Assembly: GCF_007680845.1 (NCBI RefSeq)
Contig: NZ_VEIY01000002.1
Coordinates: 1 to 64,000 of the forward strand
Source of the DNA: Curtobacterium pusillum
GTDB lineage: Bacteria; Actinomycetota; Actinomycetes; Actinomycetales; Microbacteriaceae
DNA length: 64,000 nucleotides
Direction: 5' to 3'
Shown here: positions 16,833-25,189 of the stretch, one piece after another
Layout: each line of letters starts with the position of its first letter
Position numbering within the stretch: the stretch's first letter is position 1
The notes under the pieces: generated by a model
What the model saw: only the letters and a program-made list of their open reading frames with translations
Database searches by the model: none
Told to the model about the DNA's origin: nothing
Translations under genes and position numbers: made by a program

Positions 16833-18514
16833 GTCGGGTCTCCGAAACGGCGGGTCCGGACGTCGGGCTCGCGGTCCGCGGGGTCTGCCGAAGAGCGGAC
16901 GGGAGGCACGGCTCGGCTCCCGAACGCGGCGAGCGCCGCGCGGGCGGTCGCCTCGTCCACCGCGGGGTCGATCGGCACGACGGCCCGGTCGAGCTCGTCG
17001 CCGTGCTCGAGGAGCATCCGGACGGCCCCGAGCTGCGCGGCGAAGGACAGGTCCATGATCTCGATCGGGTTGCCCTCGGCAGCGGTGATGTTGATGCACC
17101 CGCCGTCGTCGAGCACGAGCACGCCGTGTCCGTCCGGCCAGGCGAACCGCTCGACCTTCCGACCGATCGTCGTCCGGACGGCCCCTGCGGCCATGGCGTC
17201 GTCGATCGCGACCTCCTGGTCGACCCCGCCGGCGACGGCGACCACCGCCCCGTCGGCGCAGGCGCGCAGCACGTCGAGGTCGATCGTGTCCCGGACGCCG
17301 GTGGCGCTCACCACGAGGTCGGCGTCCTGCACGGCATCGGTGAGCGGTGCGACCGCGTACCCGGCGACCAGGGCCTGCAGGGCACGCACCGGGTCGGTGT
17401 CGGCGACGGTGACCCGGAAGCCGAGGGCGTCGAGCACCAGGGCGACCCCCTCGCCGACGTGCCCGAACCCGGCGACGACGGCCGCGCCTCCCGGAACGAC
17501 CCGGTGCGTGCCGGACGCGAGCCCGTCGACCAGGTCGAGCGTCGCGAACACCGTCGACTGCCCGGTGCCGTACCGGTTGTCGAAGAACGTCTTCGTGCGG
17601 GCGTCGTTCACGGCGACCACGGGGATGCCGAGCTCGCCGCGGGACGCCATCACGCGGAGGGGACGGAGTCCGCTGGTGGTCTCCTCCGCCGCGCCGAGCA
17701 TCGTCGGCAGGAGGTCCGGGCGCTCCTGGTGGGCGAGCCGGATGAGGTGCGAGCCGTCGTCGAGGAGGATGTGCGGCCGGGTGTCGAGCATCGCGAGCGC
17801 GAGGGCCTTCTGCTCCGCCGTCGTCGCGGTGCTGCTCGCGTGCACGGTGAGCCCGGCGGACCGCAGCGCCGAGGCGACCGCGTCGTCGGTCTCGTCGGCG
17901 TGGGCGTAGACGACGACCTCGGCGCCGGCGTCGCGGAGGAGCAGGCTCAGCACGGCCGTCTTCGGCTCGAGGAACAGCGCGACGCCGACCCGGGTGCCGC
18001 GGAGGAGGCCGCCGTCCCGGAGCTCGGCGGCCACTGCGCGGGAGACCGGCATCGAGCGGCGGGCCCAGCGGAGGCGGTCCTCGGCGGCGGGGGCGTCCTC
18101 GGGTTCGCGGCCGGTGGAGACGAGGAACACGTCGTCGGAGAGCGCGGGGACGCCGAGGACTCCCGGGCGGACGCTGGTGACGGGGCCGAACGCGTCCTCG
18201 TCGACGGCGGGGAGGTGGCGGCCGGCGTCGACCACGACGAGGGTGGCGCCGCGGGGTCGGTCGGCCTCGCGCTCGATCACGGGCGTGGCGTCCTCGGGGG
18301 CGCCGAGGCACCAGAGCTGGTCGATCGGTTCGTGGTCGGCGGCCGGCCGTGCACCGAGGCCGCGGAGGAGACCGTGCAGGGCGGCGACGTCCCGCGGGTC
18401 GCCGCCGACGATGCGGAAGCGGCGTGCGGCGACGAGGAGGTTCGTGGCGGCGGCGAAGCGGCGGACGGCGGTGGAGGCCCAGGCGAGCGTGTCGGGGTCG
18501 GGTCCTGGCCGCAT
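16829..18514 (-). CDS. Divergent S-adenosylhomocysteine hydrolase homologue
   Basis: 561 residues. From about residue 150 it aligns with Thermotoga/archaeal-type SAHH: WARRSMP start, ILLDDGSH, GAAEETTSG, NDARTKTFFDNRYGTGQST (catalytic Lys and Asp kept), the NAD motif VVAGFGHVGEGVA and C-terminal AAEGNPIEIMDLSFA. Two normally conserved histidines are replaced: the LH of the first substrate motif is LF (F181), and the GHF(D/N) motif reads GGVD. About 145 extra N-terminal residues have no counterpart in the family. It heads a coupled operon with the amidohydrolase and DUF985 cupin. The substrate may be S-inosylhomocysteine or another nucleoside thioether. Confidence 0.75.
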   Translation of the reverse strand: MRPGPDPDTLAWASTAVRRFAAATNLLVAARRFRIVGGDPRDVAALHGLLRGLGARPAADHEPIDQLWCLGAPEDATPVIEREADRPRGATLVVVDAGRHLPAVDEDAFGPVTSVRPGVLGVPALSDDVFLVSTGREPEDAPAAEDRLRWARRSMPVSRAVAAELRDGGLLRGTRVGVALFLEPKTAVLSLLLRDAGAEVVVYAHADETDDAVASALRSAGLTVHASSTATTAEQKALALAMLDTRPHILLDDGSHLIRLAHQERPDLLPTMLGAAEETTSGLRPLRVMASRGELGIPVVAVNDARTKTFFDNRYGTGQSTVFATLDLVDGLASGTHRVVPGGAAVVAGFGHVGEGVALVLDALGFRVTVADTDPVRALQALVAGYAVAPLTDAVQDADLVVSATGVRDTIDLDVLRACADGAVVAVAGGVDQEVAIDDAMAAGAVRTTIGRKVERFAWPDGHGVLVLDDGGCINITAAEGNPIEIMDLSFAAQLGAVRMLLEHGDELDRAVVPIDPAVDEATARAALAAFGSRAVPPVRSSADPADREPDVRTRRFGDPT

Positions 18515-18585
18515 GGGTCAATCGTAGGGCGCGCCGCGCGGGGCCCGGCGGGCGGTCGGGGCGGGTGCGCGGGTGGCGGCAGCGC

Positions 18586-19590
18586 TCAGCGCAGCGTGTG
18601 GGGCGGCGGGGTGCCGTCCCAGCCGGTGCCGCCGACGGCCGACTGCCACGCGGCGTCCGGGTGCCCGGCGACCGGGTGCCCGGCATCCCCGCGCCCGGCG
18701 TCCGCAGCCCGGTCGAGCCGGCGGTGTCGACGAAGGACCGCGACGAGCACGACCACGCCGACGACCGACACGATCGCCAGACCGATCACGTAGAGGGTGG
18801 TGGCGACCCCGGCGATCGACGCCGGCACCGTCCCGTCCTGCGCGGCCGACAAGGGCGTGCCGGTGACCACGAACGCCAGGAGCGTGGAGATCGTCGAGTT
18901 CGAGTCCCACAGCCCGTGGAGCAGCGAGACCCCGACGTACGCCACGACGACCGCCCAGGACCACCGGAAGCGCTCGTGACTCCGAGCAGCACCGAACAGG
19001 ACCGCACCGAGGATCGCCGTCCAGAGCACGTGCCCGACCGGGGACAGCACGGCGCGCGCGACCTCGGTCTGCAGCAGCGACGCCAGGTCGATCCCGCGCT
19101 CGGTGATCGCGGCGTTGAAGGCGTACCCGGCGGACTCGAACGCGGCGAACCCGGCGCCGATCGTCGCCCCGAGGAGTGCTCCCTGCCGCGCCGTCTTCGG
19201 GCGGACCCGCCACCCGACGACGACGAGCAGCACGCCCTTGACGAACTCCTCGACGAAGCCGACCACCAGGTAGAGGCCCGCTCCGGGGCGCAGGTCGGCC
19301 TCGAGCAGCGACGCCCCGAGCACGCCGAGGATGCCGCCGACGAAGAACGCCACGACGAGCTGCATCGTGCTCACCGAACCGGTCACCCGTTCGATGACGA
19401 ACAGGACGACCGTGAACGGCACGAGGAAGCTGCCGAGCAGGATGATCGTCGGCACGAGGTTGGTGTTCTGCGTGCTGATCGTCACGATGATCGTGACGAC
19501 CCAGAGCAGGAACCCGACGAGGAGGGTCTTCCACCACCAGCCGTGGCGGTGGTGCGGGTGCGCGGCGGGGGCGTCGCTGAGCAGGGTCAT
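18586..19590 (-). CDS. PrsW-family intramembrane metalloprotease
   Basis: 334 residues with eight or so membrane helices. The diagnostic PrsW motifs are all present: FVEEFVKG (near 112-119), FAAFESAGYAFNA (near 150), PVGHVLWT (near 185) and LLHGLWD (near 232), supplying the Glu and His metal ligands. PrsW proteases cut anti-sigma factors or other membrane proteins. The C-terminal 60 residues are a hydrophilic, His/Asp-rich tail outside the family core. Its stop lies 71 nt before the SAHH-like gene; a shared transcript is possible. Target unknown. Confidence 0.85.
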   Translation of the reverse strand: MTLLSDAPAAHPHHRHGWWWKTLLVGFLLWVVTIIVTISTQNTNLVPTIILLGSFLVPFTVVLFVIERVTGSVSTMQLVVAFFVGGILGVLGASLLEADLRPGAGLYLVVGFVEEFVKGVLLVVVGWRVRPKTARQGALLGATIGAGFAAFESAGYAFNAAITERGIDLASLLQTEVARAVLSPVGHVLWTAILGAVLFGAARSHERFRWSWAVVVAYVGVSLLHGLWDSNSTISTLLAFVVTGTPLSAAQDGTVPASIAGVATTLYVIGLAIVSVVGVVVLVAVLRRHRRLDRAADAGRGDAGHPVAGHPDAAWQSAVGGTGWDGTPPPHTLR

Positions 19591-19664
19591 GGAGGAGATG
19601 GTGCTCCGCGGCGCTGCCCGCGGTCACGGGAATGCCGGAGGGCGCTCGGACGTACTCTCTGGAC

Positions 19665-19928
19665 ATGACTGACGAGACGTTCGACAAGGTGACGATGTTC
19701 GGTGCGGACTGGTGCCGCGACTGCCGGCGTTCCAAGGCGCTGCTCGACACCCTCGGGGTGGACTACGAGTACGTGGACGTCGAGGCCGACCTCTCCGCCG
19801 CCGGCCGCGCGGAGGAGATCAGCGGGCGGAAGAACATCCCCGTCGTGGTCCTGCCGAACGGCAAGCACTTCGTCGAGCCCTCCGACGCCGAGCTGCGCGC
19901 CGAGCTCGAGGCGTCCGAACTGGTCTGA
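19665..19928 (+). CDS. Glutaredoxin-like / mycoredoxin protein
   Basis: 87 residues with a thioredoxin fold. The redox motif WCRDC (near 14-18), the cis-Pro region KNIPVVVLPNG (near 56-66) and length match mycoredoxin/NrdH-type glutaredoxins, which in actinobacteria reduce mycothiol mixed disulfides. The ATG at 19665 is preferred because a TACTCT box ends 6 nt upstream (19653-19658), suggesting a leaderless transcript. It stands alone between the PrsW gene and the fucose island. Confidence 0.85.
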   Translation: MTDETFDKVTMFGADWCRDCRRSKALLDTLGVDYEYVDVEADLSAAGRAEEISGRKNIPVVVLPNGKHFVEPSDAELRAELEASELV

Positions 19929-19965
19929 CGCCGGTCCTGCCGGGTGCCGCCGGTCTCGGGGCGCC

Positions 19966-20080
19966 CCGGGTACCAACCGCTTCCGGGCGTACCAACCGCT
20001 TTCGGGCGTACCAACCGCTTTCGGGCGTACCCGGTCGAACCGTTCGACCAGGTACGCCCGTTTCGACCAGGTACGCCCGG
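19966..20080. repeat. Left boundary repeat array of the fucose island
   Basis: Three direct copies of about CGTACCAACCGCTTTCGGG are followed by CGTACCCGGTCGAACC, then by inverted units TTCGACCAGGTACGCCCG and TTTCGACCAGGTACGCCCG. The same GGGCGTACC(T)GGTCGAA unit, in both orientations, recurs at 31349-31442, on the other side of the fucose genes. No gene is supported here. It could also act as a terminator for the glutaredoxin gene. Confidence 0.8.
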
Positions 20081-20123
20081 CCCGCCGTACCCCGCGCCCG
20101 CCCGACGCGCCCCGCACGGCGCG

Positions 20124-20138
20124 GACATCGGATGAATC
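20124..20138 (+). promoter_or_regulatory. Candidate fucose-regulator site upstream of the lactonase
   Basis: GACATCGGATGAATC matches 13 of 15 bases of the motif found before the fuconate dehydratase gene (31248-31262) and 12 of 15 of that before the FAH-family hydrolase (20975-20989). It lies 15 bp before the lactonase GTG, in promoter position. Confidence 0.55.
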
Positions 20139-20153
20139 GGGCATGATGGCCGC

Positions 20154-20981
20154 GTGATCATCGACGCTCACCACCACCTCTGGGACCCCGCCGACCGGCA
20201 GTACCCCTGGATGGACGACTCCGTCGCGCCGATCCGCCGCCGGTTCGACGTGCACGACCTCCGCACCGCCACGAGCGACACCGACGTCACGGCGACGATC
20301 GTCGTGCAAGCCGTCCACGATCCCGGTGAGACCGCCTGGCTCCTCGCCCAGCCCGAACCCGTCGCCGGTGTCGTCGGCTGGGTCGACCTCACCGCGGCGG
20401 ACGTGGCGGACCGCCTCGCAGCACTCGCCCACCCCCGGCTCGTCGGCATCCGGCACCAGGCGCAGGACGAGCCGGACGGCGACTGGCTCGCCCGCCCCGA
20501 CGTCGCCCGGGGTGTGCGCGCCCTGGCCGACGCCGGGCTGGTGTTCGACCTGCTCGTCCGCGCACGGGAACACCGCGCCGCCCTCGCACTGGTCGACGCC
20601 GTGCCGGAGGCGTCGTTCGTCCTCGACCACGCGGGGAAGCCGACGATCGACGCCGGCGACCCCGGCTGGCGGGACCGGATGCGCGACTTCGCCGCCCGAC
20701 CCAACGTCGTCTGCAAGGTCTCCGGCCTGCTCACCGAGGCCGGCGCGTCCTGGCGCGACCGCCCGGTCGCCCGGTTCGCCCGGGAGGCCGTCGAGACGTT
20801 CGGCCCCGACCGGGCGCTGTTCGGCTCGGACTGGCCGGTGTCGACCCTCGCCGCCGACTACGCCACGGTGCTCCGCACGACCGCCGACGCCCTGGCCGAC
20901 CTGTCCGCCACCGAACGCGACGCCGTGTTCCGCCGGACTGCCGAGCGCGTCTACCTTGCCGGAGCCACACCGCAGACATAG
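20154..20981 (+). CDS. L-fucono-lactonase (amidohydrolase family 2)
   Basis: 275 residues. IIDAHHHLWDP at the N-terminus and FGSDWPVS near residue 222 are typical of the metal-dependent amidohydrolase_2 lactonases that open L-fucono- or L-rhamnono-lactone. The start is GTG 20154; the ATGs just upstream run into a stop. Within the island this step converts the L-fuconolactone made by the aldo/keto reductase to L-fuconate. Its TAG stop lies inside the regulatory motif before the next gene. Confidence 0.85.
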   Translation: MIIDAHHHLWDPADRQYPWMDDSVAPIRRRFDVHDLRTATSDTDVTATIVVQAVHDPGETAWLLAQPEPVAGVVGWVDLTAADVADRLAALAHPRLVGIRHQAQDEPDGDWLARPDVARGVRALADAGLVFDLLVRAREHRAALALVDAVPEASFVLDHAGKPTIDAGDPGWRDRMRDFAARPNVVCKVSGLLTEAGASWRDRPVARFAREAVETFGPDRALFGSDWPVSTLAADYATVLRTTADALADLSATERDAVFRRTAERVYLAGATPQT

Positions 20982-20989
20982 GATGTTTC
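20975..20989 (+). promoter_or_regulatory. Candidate fucose-regulator site upstream of the FAH-family hydrolase
   Basis: GACATAGGATGTTTC is identical at 14 of 15 positions to GACATCGGATGTTTC before the fuconate dehydratase gene on the other strand. The core ACATNGGATGT is an imperfect palindrome. It overlaps the lactonase stop codon and lies 33 bp before the FAH-family start, suggesting an internal regulated promoter. Confidence 0.6.
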
Positions 20990-21022
20990 TGCTGCACCGG
21001 CGCAGCAGGAGAGCGAGGAACG

Positions 21023-21898
21023 ATGCGGTTCGCACGACTGGGCCCGGCGGGGAACGAGATCCCCGTGGCCATCGACACCGACGGCGAGGTCCTCGACCTC
21101 CGCAGCGTCACGAGCGACATCACCGGGGCGTTCCTGGCATCAGCCGCGGGACCGGACGAACTCGTCCGCCACGCCCGCGCCGCCGGCGACCTCCCCGTCA
21201 TCGCCGCGGACGACGCCGCAGCCCTCCGCCGCGGTGCACCCGTCGCCCGCCCGGGCAAGGTCGTCTGCATCGGCTTGAACTACCGCGACCACGCGGCCGA
21301 GACGGGCGCGGACATCCCCACGGAACCGATCGTGTTCATGAAGGACCCGATGACGGTGATCGGCCCCGACGACGAGGTCCTCGTCCCCCGTGGCAGCACG
21401 AAGACCGACTGGGAGATCGAGCTCGCCCTCGTGATCGGCACCACGGCGCGCTACTGCGACTCCGAAGCGGAGGCCGCCACGCACATCGCCGGGTACGCCA
21501 TCGCCAACGACGTCTCCGAGCGGGAGTTCCAGCTCGAGCGCGGTGGCCAGTGGGACAAGGGGAAGTCCTGCGAGACGTTCAACCCCCTCGGGCCGTGGCT
21601 CGTCACCCCGGACGCCCTCGCGGAGGAGGGGCTCGACCCGCACGCCCTCGCCCTGCACCTCAGCGTGAACGGCGAGGTCCGGCAGGACGGCTCGACCGCG
21701 GACATGATCTTCCGGCCCGCCGAGATCGTCCGCTACCTGTCGCAGTTCATGGTCCTCCACCCGGGCGACGTGGTCAGCACGGGCACCCCCGCCGGTGTCG
21801 CGCTCGGCAGCGGCGCCCCGTACCTGCGCTCCGGCGACGTCGTCGAGCTCTCCGCCGACGGCCTCGGCTCGCAGCGCCAGACGGTCGGAGCGGCCTGA
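21023..21898 (+). CDS. Fumarylacetoacetase-family 2,4-diketo-3-deoxy-L-fuconate hydrolase
   Basis: 291 residues of the FAH family. GLNYRDHAAETG (near 91-102), the metal-binding DWEIELALVIG (near 131) and GDVVSTGTPAGVALG (near 250) are all intact. In the non-phosphorylative fucose route this enzyme splits 2,4-diketo-3-deoxy-L-fuconate into pyruvate and L-lactate; I assign that from its place beside lactonase, SDR and dehydratase. GGAG(AGCGAGGAACG) precedes the ATG. Its TGA overlaps the ATG of the SDR gene. Confidence 0.85.
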   Translation: MRFARLGPAGNEIPVAIDTDGEVLDLRSVTSDITGAFLASAAGPDELVRHARAAGDLPVIAADDAAALRRGAPVARPGKVVCIGLNYRDHAAETGADIPTEPIVFMKDPMTVIGPDDEVLVPRGSTKTDWEIELALVIGTTARYCDSEAEAATHIAGYAIANDVSEREFQLERGGQWDKGKSCETFNPLGPWLVTPDALAEEGLDPHALALHLSVNGEVRQDGSTADMIFRPAEIVRYLSQFMVLHPGDVVSTGTPAGVALGSGAPYLRSGDVVELSADGLGSQRQTVGAA

Positions 21899-22644
21899 TG
21901 CCCGGCTCCCACGAGGGCGTCCGCGCGATCGTCACCGGCGGCGCGTCCGGCATCGGCGCGGCCGTCGTCGCCGCCCTGCGCGAGTGCGGAGCCACGGTGG
22001 CCGTGCTCGACCTGCAATCCTCCCCCGACGACGTGTTCTCGGTCACGTGCGACGTGTCCTCCGACGAGTCCGTCCGGGCAGCGGTCGCCTCGGCGGTCGA
22101 CCACCTCGGCGGACTCGACGTCCTGGTGAACAACGCCGGGATCGGCGCGCAGGGCACCGTCGAGGACAACCCCGACGACGAGTGGCGACGCGTGTACGAG
22201 GTCAACGTGCTCGGCGCCGTGCGGTTGTCACGAGCATGTCTGCCGCACCTCCGCGCGTCCGGCAACGCGAGCATCGTCAACACTTGCTCGATCGCCGCGA
22301 CCGCCGGGCTCCCCCAGCGCGCGCTGTACTCGGCGACGAAGGGCGCGATCGCCGCCCTCACGCGGGCCATGGCCGCAGACCACCTCCGGGAGGGCATCCG
22401 CGTCAACGCCGTCAACCCCGGCACCGCGGACACCCCCTGGGTCGGACGGCTGCTCTCGACGGCACCGGACCCCGCCGCGGAACGGGCGGCCCTGGAGGCA
22501 CGGCAACCCCACGGACGCCTCGTCGCCCCCGAGGAGGTGGCCGGGGCCGTCGCCTACCTGACGAGTCCGCTCGCCCGGTCGACGACCGGCGTCGACCTCG
22601 CGGTGGACGGCGGGATGCAGGCGCTGCGGCTCCGTCCCGCCTGA
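21898..22644 (+). CDS. SDR dehydrogenase, probable 2-keto-3-deoxy-L-fuconate dehydrogenase
   Basis: 248 residues, a classical short-chain dehydrogenase: TGGASGIG cofactor motif (near 14-21), NNAG (near 78), and the YSATKG catalytic Tyr/Lys pair (near 142-147). The start codon overlaps the FAH-family stop (TGATG), so the two are translationally coupled. In the fucose route an SDR oxidises 2-keto-3-deoxy-L-fuconate at C4, which supplies the FAH-family substrate. It could instead be an L-fucose dehydrogenase, but the aldo/keto reductase fits that step. Confidence 0.85.
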   Translation: MPGSHEGVRAIVTGGASGIGAAVVAALRECGATVAVLDLQSSPDDVFSVTCDVSSDESVRAAVASAVDHLGGLDVLVNNAGIGAQGTVEDNPDDEWRRVYEVNVLGAVRLSRACLPHLRASGNASIVNTCSIAATAGLPQRALYSATKGAIAALTRAMAADHLREGIRVNAVNPGTADTPWVGRLLSTAPDPAAERAALEARQPHGRLVAPEEVAGAVAYLTSPLARSTTGVDLAVDGGMQALRLRPA

Positions 22645-22722
22645 TGGTCGTCCTGGAGGCGCGGTGCCGGTATCGTCGGGCCGTCGCGCCGCGCAGGCGG
22701 CGCGGGAGCAGGAGGTGGTGAC

Positions 22723-23400
22723 GTGGCTTCGCTGACCGACGACGCGATCGCGCGCATCCAGGAGATGATCGTGAGCGGCGAACTCCAACCCGGGCAGCGC
22801 CTCCCTCCCGAGAAGGAGTTGAGCGAGTCCCTGGGCCTGTCGCGCAACAGCCTGCGCGAGGCGGTCAAGGCCCTCGAACTCATCCGCGTGCTCGACGTCC
22901 GACGCGGCGACGGCACGTACGTCACGTCGCTCGAGCCGTCGGTGCTGCTCGAGGCCGTGTCGTTCGTCGTCGACATGCACCACGACCGTTCGCTCGTCGA
23001 CCTCCTCGAGGTGCGGCGCATCCTCGAACCCGCATCAGCCGTCCTCGCGACCGCCCGCGCGTCCGAGCAGCAGATCGACGAGCTCCAGGCGCTCATGCGG
23101 TCGGTCGGCGAGGACACCGGCGTCGAGGACCTCGTCGCGCACGACCTGCTCTTCCACTCCACGATCGCGGGGATCGGTGGCAACCAGTACCTGTCCGGGC
23201 TGCTCGACGCGCTCTCGAGCAAGACCGTCCGGGTGCGCGTGTGGCGGGGGCTCACGCAGAACGGCTCCGTGCAGCGGACGCTCGACGAGCATGCGGCGAT
23301 CGTGGACGCGATCCGTCGGCGCGACCCACAGCTCGTGCAGGCGCTCGTCGTGTCCCACGTCGAGGGCGTCGAGCGGTGGTTGCGGCGTTCCCTGGACTGA
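22723..23400 (+). CDS. FadR-type GntR regulator, probable fucose-island regulator
   Basis: 225 residues: a GntR winged helix-turn-helix (about 1-70, LPPEKELSESLGLSRNSLREAVKAL) and a C-terminal all-helical FCD domain with metal/ligand His residues (HDLLFHSTIAG, HAAIVDAI). Sugar-acid sensing FadR proteins commonly control uronate and aldonate genes. The GTG at 22723 has a strong AGGAGG about 8 nt upstream. It is the only regulator gene in the island and is the obvious candidate to bind the three GACATNGGATG motifs. The effector could be a fuconate intermediate. Confidence 0.85.
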   Translation: MASLTDDAIARIQEMIVSGELQPGQRLPPEKELSESLGLSRNSLREAVKALELIRVLDVRRGDGTYVTSLEPSVLLEAVSFVVDMHHDRSLVDLLEVRRILEPASAVLATARASEQQIDELQALMRSVGEDTGVEDLVAHDLLFHSTIAGIGGNQYLSGLLDALSSKTVRVRVWRGLTQNGSVQRTLDEHAAIVDAIRRRDPQLVQALVVSHVEGVERWLRRSLD

Positions 23401-23495
23401 ACCTGGGAGCACGCGGAGGCGACCCCGTGTTGCATCGGCGGTCGGTCGTGGACCCGGCAACCCGCTGGACACGTTGACCCCACAAGGAGGAAACC

Positions 23496-23774
23496 GTGCT
23501 CGGTCTCATCATCAGCCTGATCATCATCGGACTCATCGCCGGCGCCGTCGCCCGGCTCGTCATCCCCGGCAAGCAGCACATCTCGATCCCGATGACCATC
23601 CTGCTCGGCATCATCGGCTCGTTCGTGGGCGGGTTCCTCGGGTTCCTGATCTTCCAGCACGACCCGATGGACGGCTTCTTCCAGCCGGCCGGCATCATCG
23701 GCTCGATCATCGGTGCGATCATCGTGCTCTTCATCTACCTGAAGGTCACCGGGCGCCGCGGCGCCACCCGCTGA
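23496..23774 (+). CDS. GlsB/YeaQ/YmgE-family stress membrane protein
   Basis: 92 residues with three hydrophobic helices and the Gly-rich pattern of the transglycosylase-associated protein family (GLIAGAVARLVIPGKQ, LLGIIGSFVGGFLG, GIIGSIIGAIIVLFIYLK). Members are small inner-membrane stress proteins with no proven activity. GTG start preceded by AAGGAGGAAACC, a strong ribosome binding site. It splits the two halves of the fucose island without an evident metabolic link. Confidence 0.85.
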   Translation: MLGLIISLIIIGLIAGAVARLVIPGKQHISIPMTILLGIIGSFVGGFLGFLIFQHDPMDGFFQPAGIIGSIIGAIIVLFIYLKVTGRRGATR

Positions 23775-23798
23775 CCCGCAGTACCACCCCGCTTGCCG

Positions 23799-23858
23799 GA
23801 ACCAGGTTCCGGGCACAGCACCACGCATCTGCGCGGTGCCGTGTCCGGAACCTGGTTC
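23799..23858. terminator. Long hairpin between convergent genes
   Basis: Arms GAACCAGGTTCCGGGCACAG and the complementary CGTGTCCGGAACCTGGTTC (24-bp stem with mismatches) surround GCATCTGC. The left arm is itself a 17-bp palindrome (CCGGAACC-A-GGTTCCGG). It sits between the convergent GlsB-like and aldo/keto reductase genes, followed by TT on the plus strand, so a bidirectional terminator is likely. It belongs to the same family as the hairpins at 48869 and 52404. Confidence 0.65.
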
Positions 23859-23915
23859 TTTGCGTGGGGCGGGGCGGGACGGTGGCGGCGGCGGGGCGCC
23901 GGCGCGCGCGGCGCG

Positions 23916-24872
23916 TCACGCGCCGAGCAAGCCCGCGGTCCGCAGGTCGGCCCAGAGCTCCTCGGGGACGGTGACCGCGGCCCGCGCGGCGTTCGACCGC
24001 ACCTGCTCGGCCGACTGCGCCCCGAGTGCGATCGCCCGGACCGCCGGAGCCCGGCGCGGGAACGCGAGCGCGGCCTCGGGCAGCGAGACACCGTGCCGTT
24101 CGCAGACGTCGGCTATCGCGTTCGCCCGCGCGACGAGCTCGACCGGGGCCTCGGCGTAGTCGTACGACGCCCCCGCGGCGGGCCGGGGCGTCCCGAGCAG
24201 GCCGGAGTTGTAGACCCCGACCGCGATGACGTCGACGCCCAGCGACGCGCACCGTTCGACGAGCGAGGCCGCCGGCTGTTCGAGCAGCGTGTACCGACCG
24301 GCGAGCATGATCACGTCCGGGATCCCGGTCGAGACGGCGGCGTCGAGCGCTGCGGCCGAGTTCGACCCGACGCCGATCGCCCGGACGACCCCCTCGTCGC
24401 GGAGCTCGGCGAGCGTCGGGAGCGCCTGCGTCAGCCCGTCGGTGAGGGAGTAGACGTCCGGGTCGTGCAGGTACGCCACGTCCACGTGGTCGAGGCCGAG
24501 CCGCGCGAGCGATTCGTCCAGGGACCGACGGACCCCGGACGGCGACGGGTCCCACTGCCGGACGAGGTCGTCCGGCACCGCGAACCCGCCGGACGCCAGG
24601 TCGTCGCCGTCCCCGCGGCCGGGGACCAGGAGCCGCCCGACCTTGGTCGACACCAGGTACTCGTCGCGGGGGTGGTCGGCGAGCGCCGCACCGAGTCGTC
24701 GTTCGGACAGCCCGAGGCCGTAGTGCGGCGCGGTGTCGAACCCGCGCACCCCGGCGTCCCACGCGGCGTCGACCGTCGCCCGGGCGTCCTCGTCGGTGAC
24801 CGGGTGCAGCAGGTTCCCGATCCCCGCTCCCCCGAGCCAGAACGGTCCTGCGTCGAGGTCGGTGCTGCTCAT
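23916..24872 (-). CDS. Aldo/keto reductase, probable L-fucose 1-dehydrogenase
   Basis: 318 residues of the D-threo-aldose/L-fucose dehydrogenase branch of the aldo/keto reductases. FDTAPHYGLGLSERRLG (Asp and Tyr of the tetrad, near 42-58), STKVGRLLVPG (Lys, near 72) and AYLHDPDVYSL (His, near 124) are present. It would oxidise L-fucose to L-fuconolactone with NAD(P)+. The start overlaps the mutarotase stop as ATGA and AGGGG precedes it. Last gene of the minus-strand fucose operon. Confidence 0.85.
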   Translation of the reverse strand: MSSTDLDAGPFWLGGAGIGNLLHPVTDEDARATVDAAWDAGVRGFDTAPHYGLGLSERRLGAALADHPRDEYLVSTKVGRLLVPGRGDGDDLASGGFAVPDDLVRQWDPSPSGVRRSLDESLARLGLDHVDVAYLHDPDVYSLTDGLTQALPTLAELRDEGVVRAIGVGSNSAAALDAAVSTGIPDVIMLAGRYTLLEQPAASLVERCASLGVDVIAVGVYNSGLLGTPRPAAGASYDYAEAPVELVARANAIADVCERHGVSLPEAALAFPRRAPAVRAIALGAQSAEQVRSNAARAAVTVPEELWADLRTAGLLGA

Positions 24873-25189
24873 CCCTGCCCCTTCAGTGTCCAGACGAGCG
24901 GGACGCCGTCGTCGTCGCCCGAGTAGTCGTCGTCCGCCTCGAGCAGGGGGTTGATGACCGCTTGCCACTCGGCGTTCACCGGGTCGTCCGCGAGCGCCCG
25001 ACGCATCGCACGGTAGTCCTCGACCTCGATGAGGTGGACCAGGTCCTGCCCGTCCCGCCAGATCGTCCAGTCGTGCACGCCGGCGGCACGGAGTCGCTCG
25101 GCGAGCGGTGCGGGGATCGAGGCGTGCACGCGTTCGTACTCCGCCTCGCTCCCCGCCCGCAGCCGCGTCCTGGAGAGGATCCGCTGCAT
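24869..25189 (-). CDS. L-rhamnose/L-fucose mutarotase (RhaM family)
   Basis: 106 residues of the RhaM-type mutarotase family (PF05336): RTRLRAGSEAEYERVHASIP at the N-terminus with the His/Tyr/Glu pattern and a WTIWRDGQDLVHLIE core; WTL near the C-terminus. It speeds alpha/beta interconversion of a 6-deoxyhexose. Start overlaps the fucosidase stop (TGATG) and the stop overlaps the dehydrogenase start. The acidic DDDYSGDDDG loop is unusual. Substrate L-fucose is inferred from neighbours. Confidence 0.85.
   Translation of the reverse strand: MQRILSRTRLRAGSEAEYERVHASIPAPLAERLRAAGVHDWTIWRDGQDLVHLIEVEDYRAMRRALADDPVNAEWQAVINPLLEADDDYSGDDDGVPLVWTLKGQG

Noticed and set aside
16890..16925. A further GGAGGC-type palindrome copy inside the SAHH-like gene
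   Set aside because: Only a short, imperfect match (GGGAGGCACGG) with no proper second arm.
19966..20080. Three short direct repeats resembling a minimal CRISPR
   Set aside because: There are no distinct spacers (copies are contiguous) and the units occur in both orientations.
23496..23774. GlsB-like gene as a functional member of the fucose operon
   Set aside because: It has its own strong ribosome binding site, lies between convergent halves of the island and belongs to a general stress membrane family.
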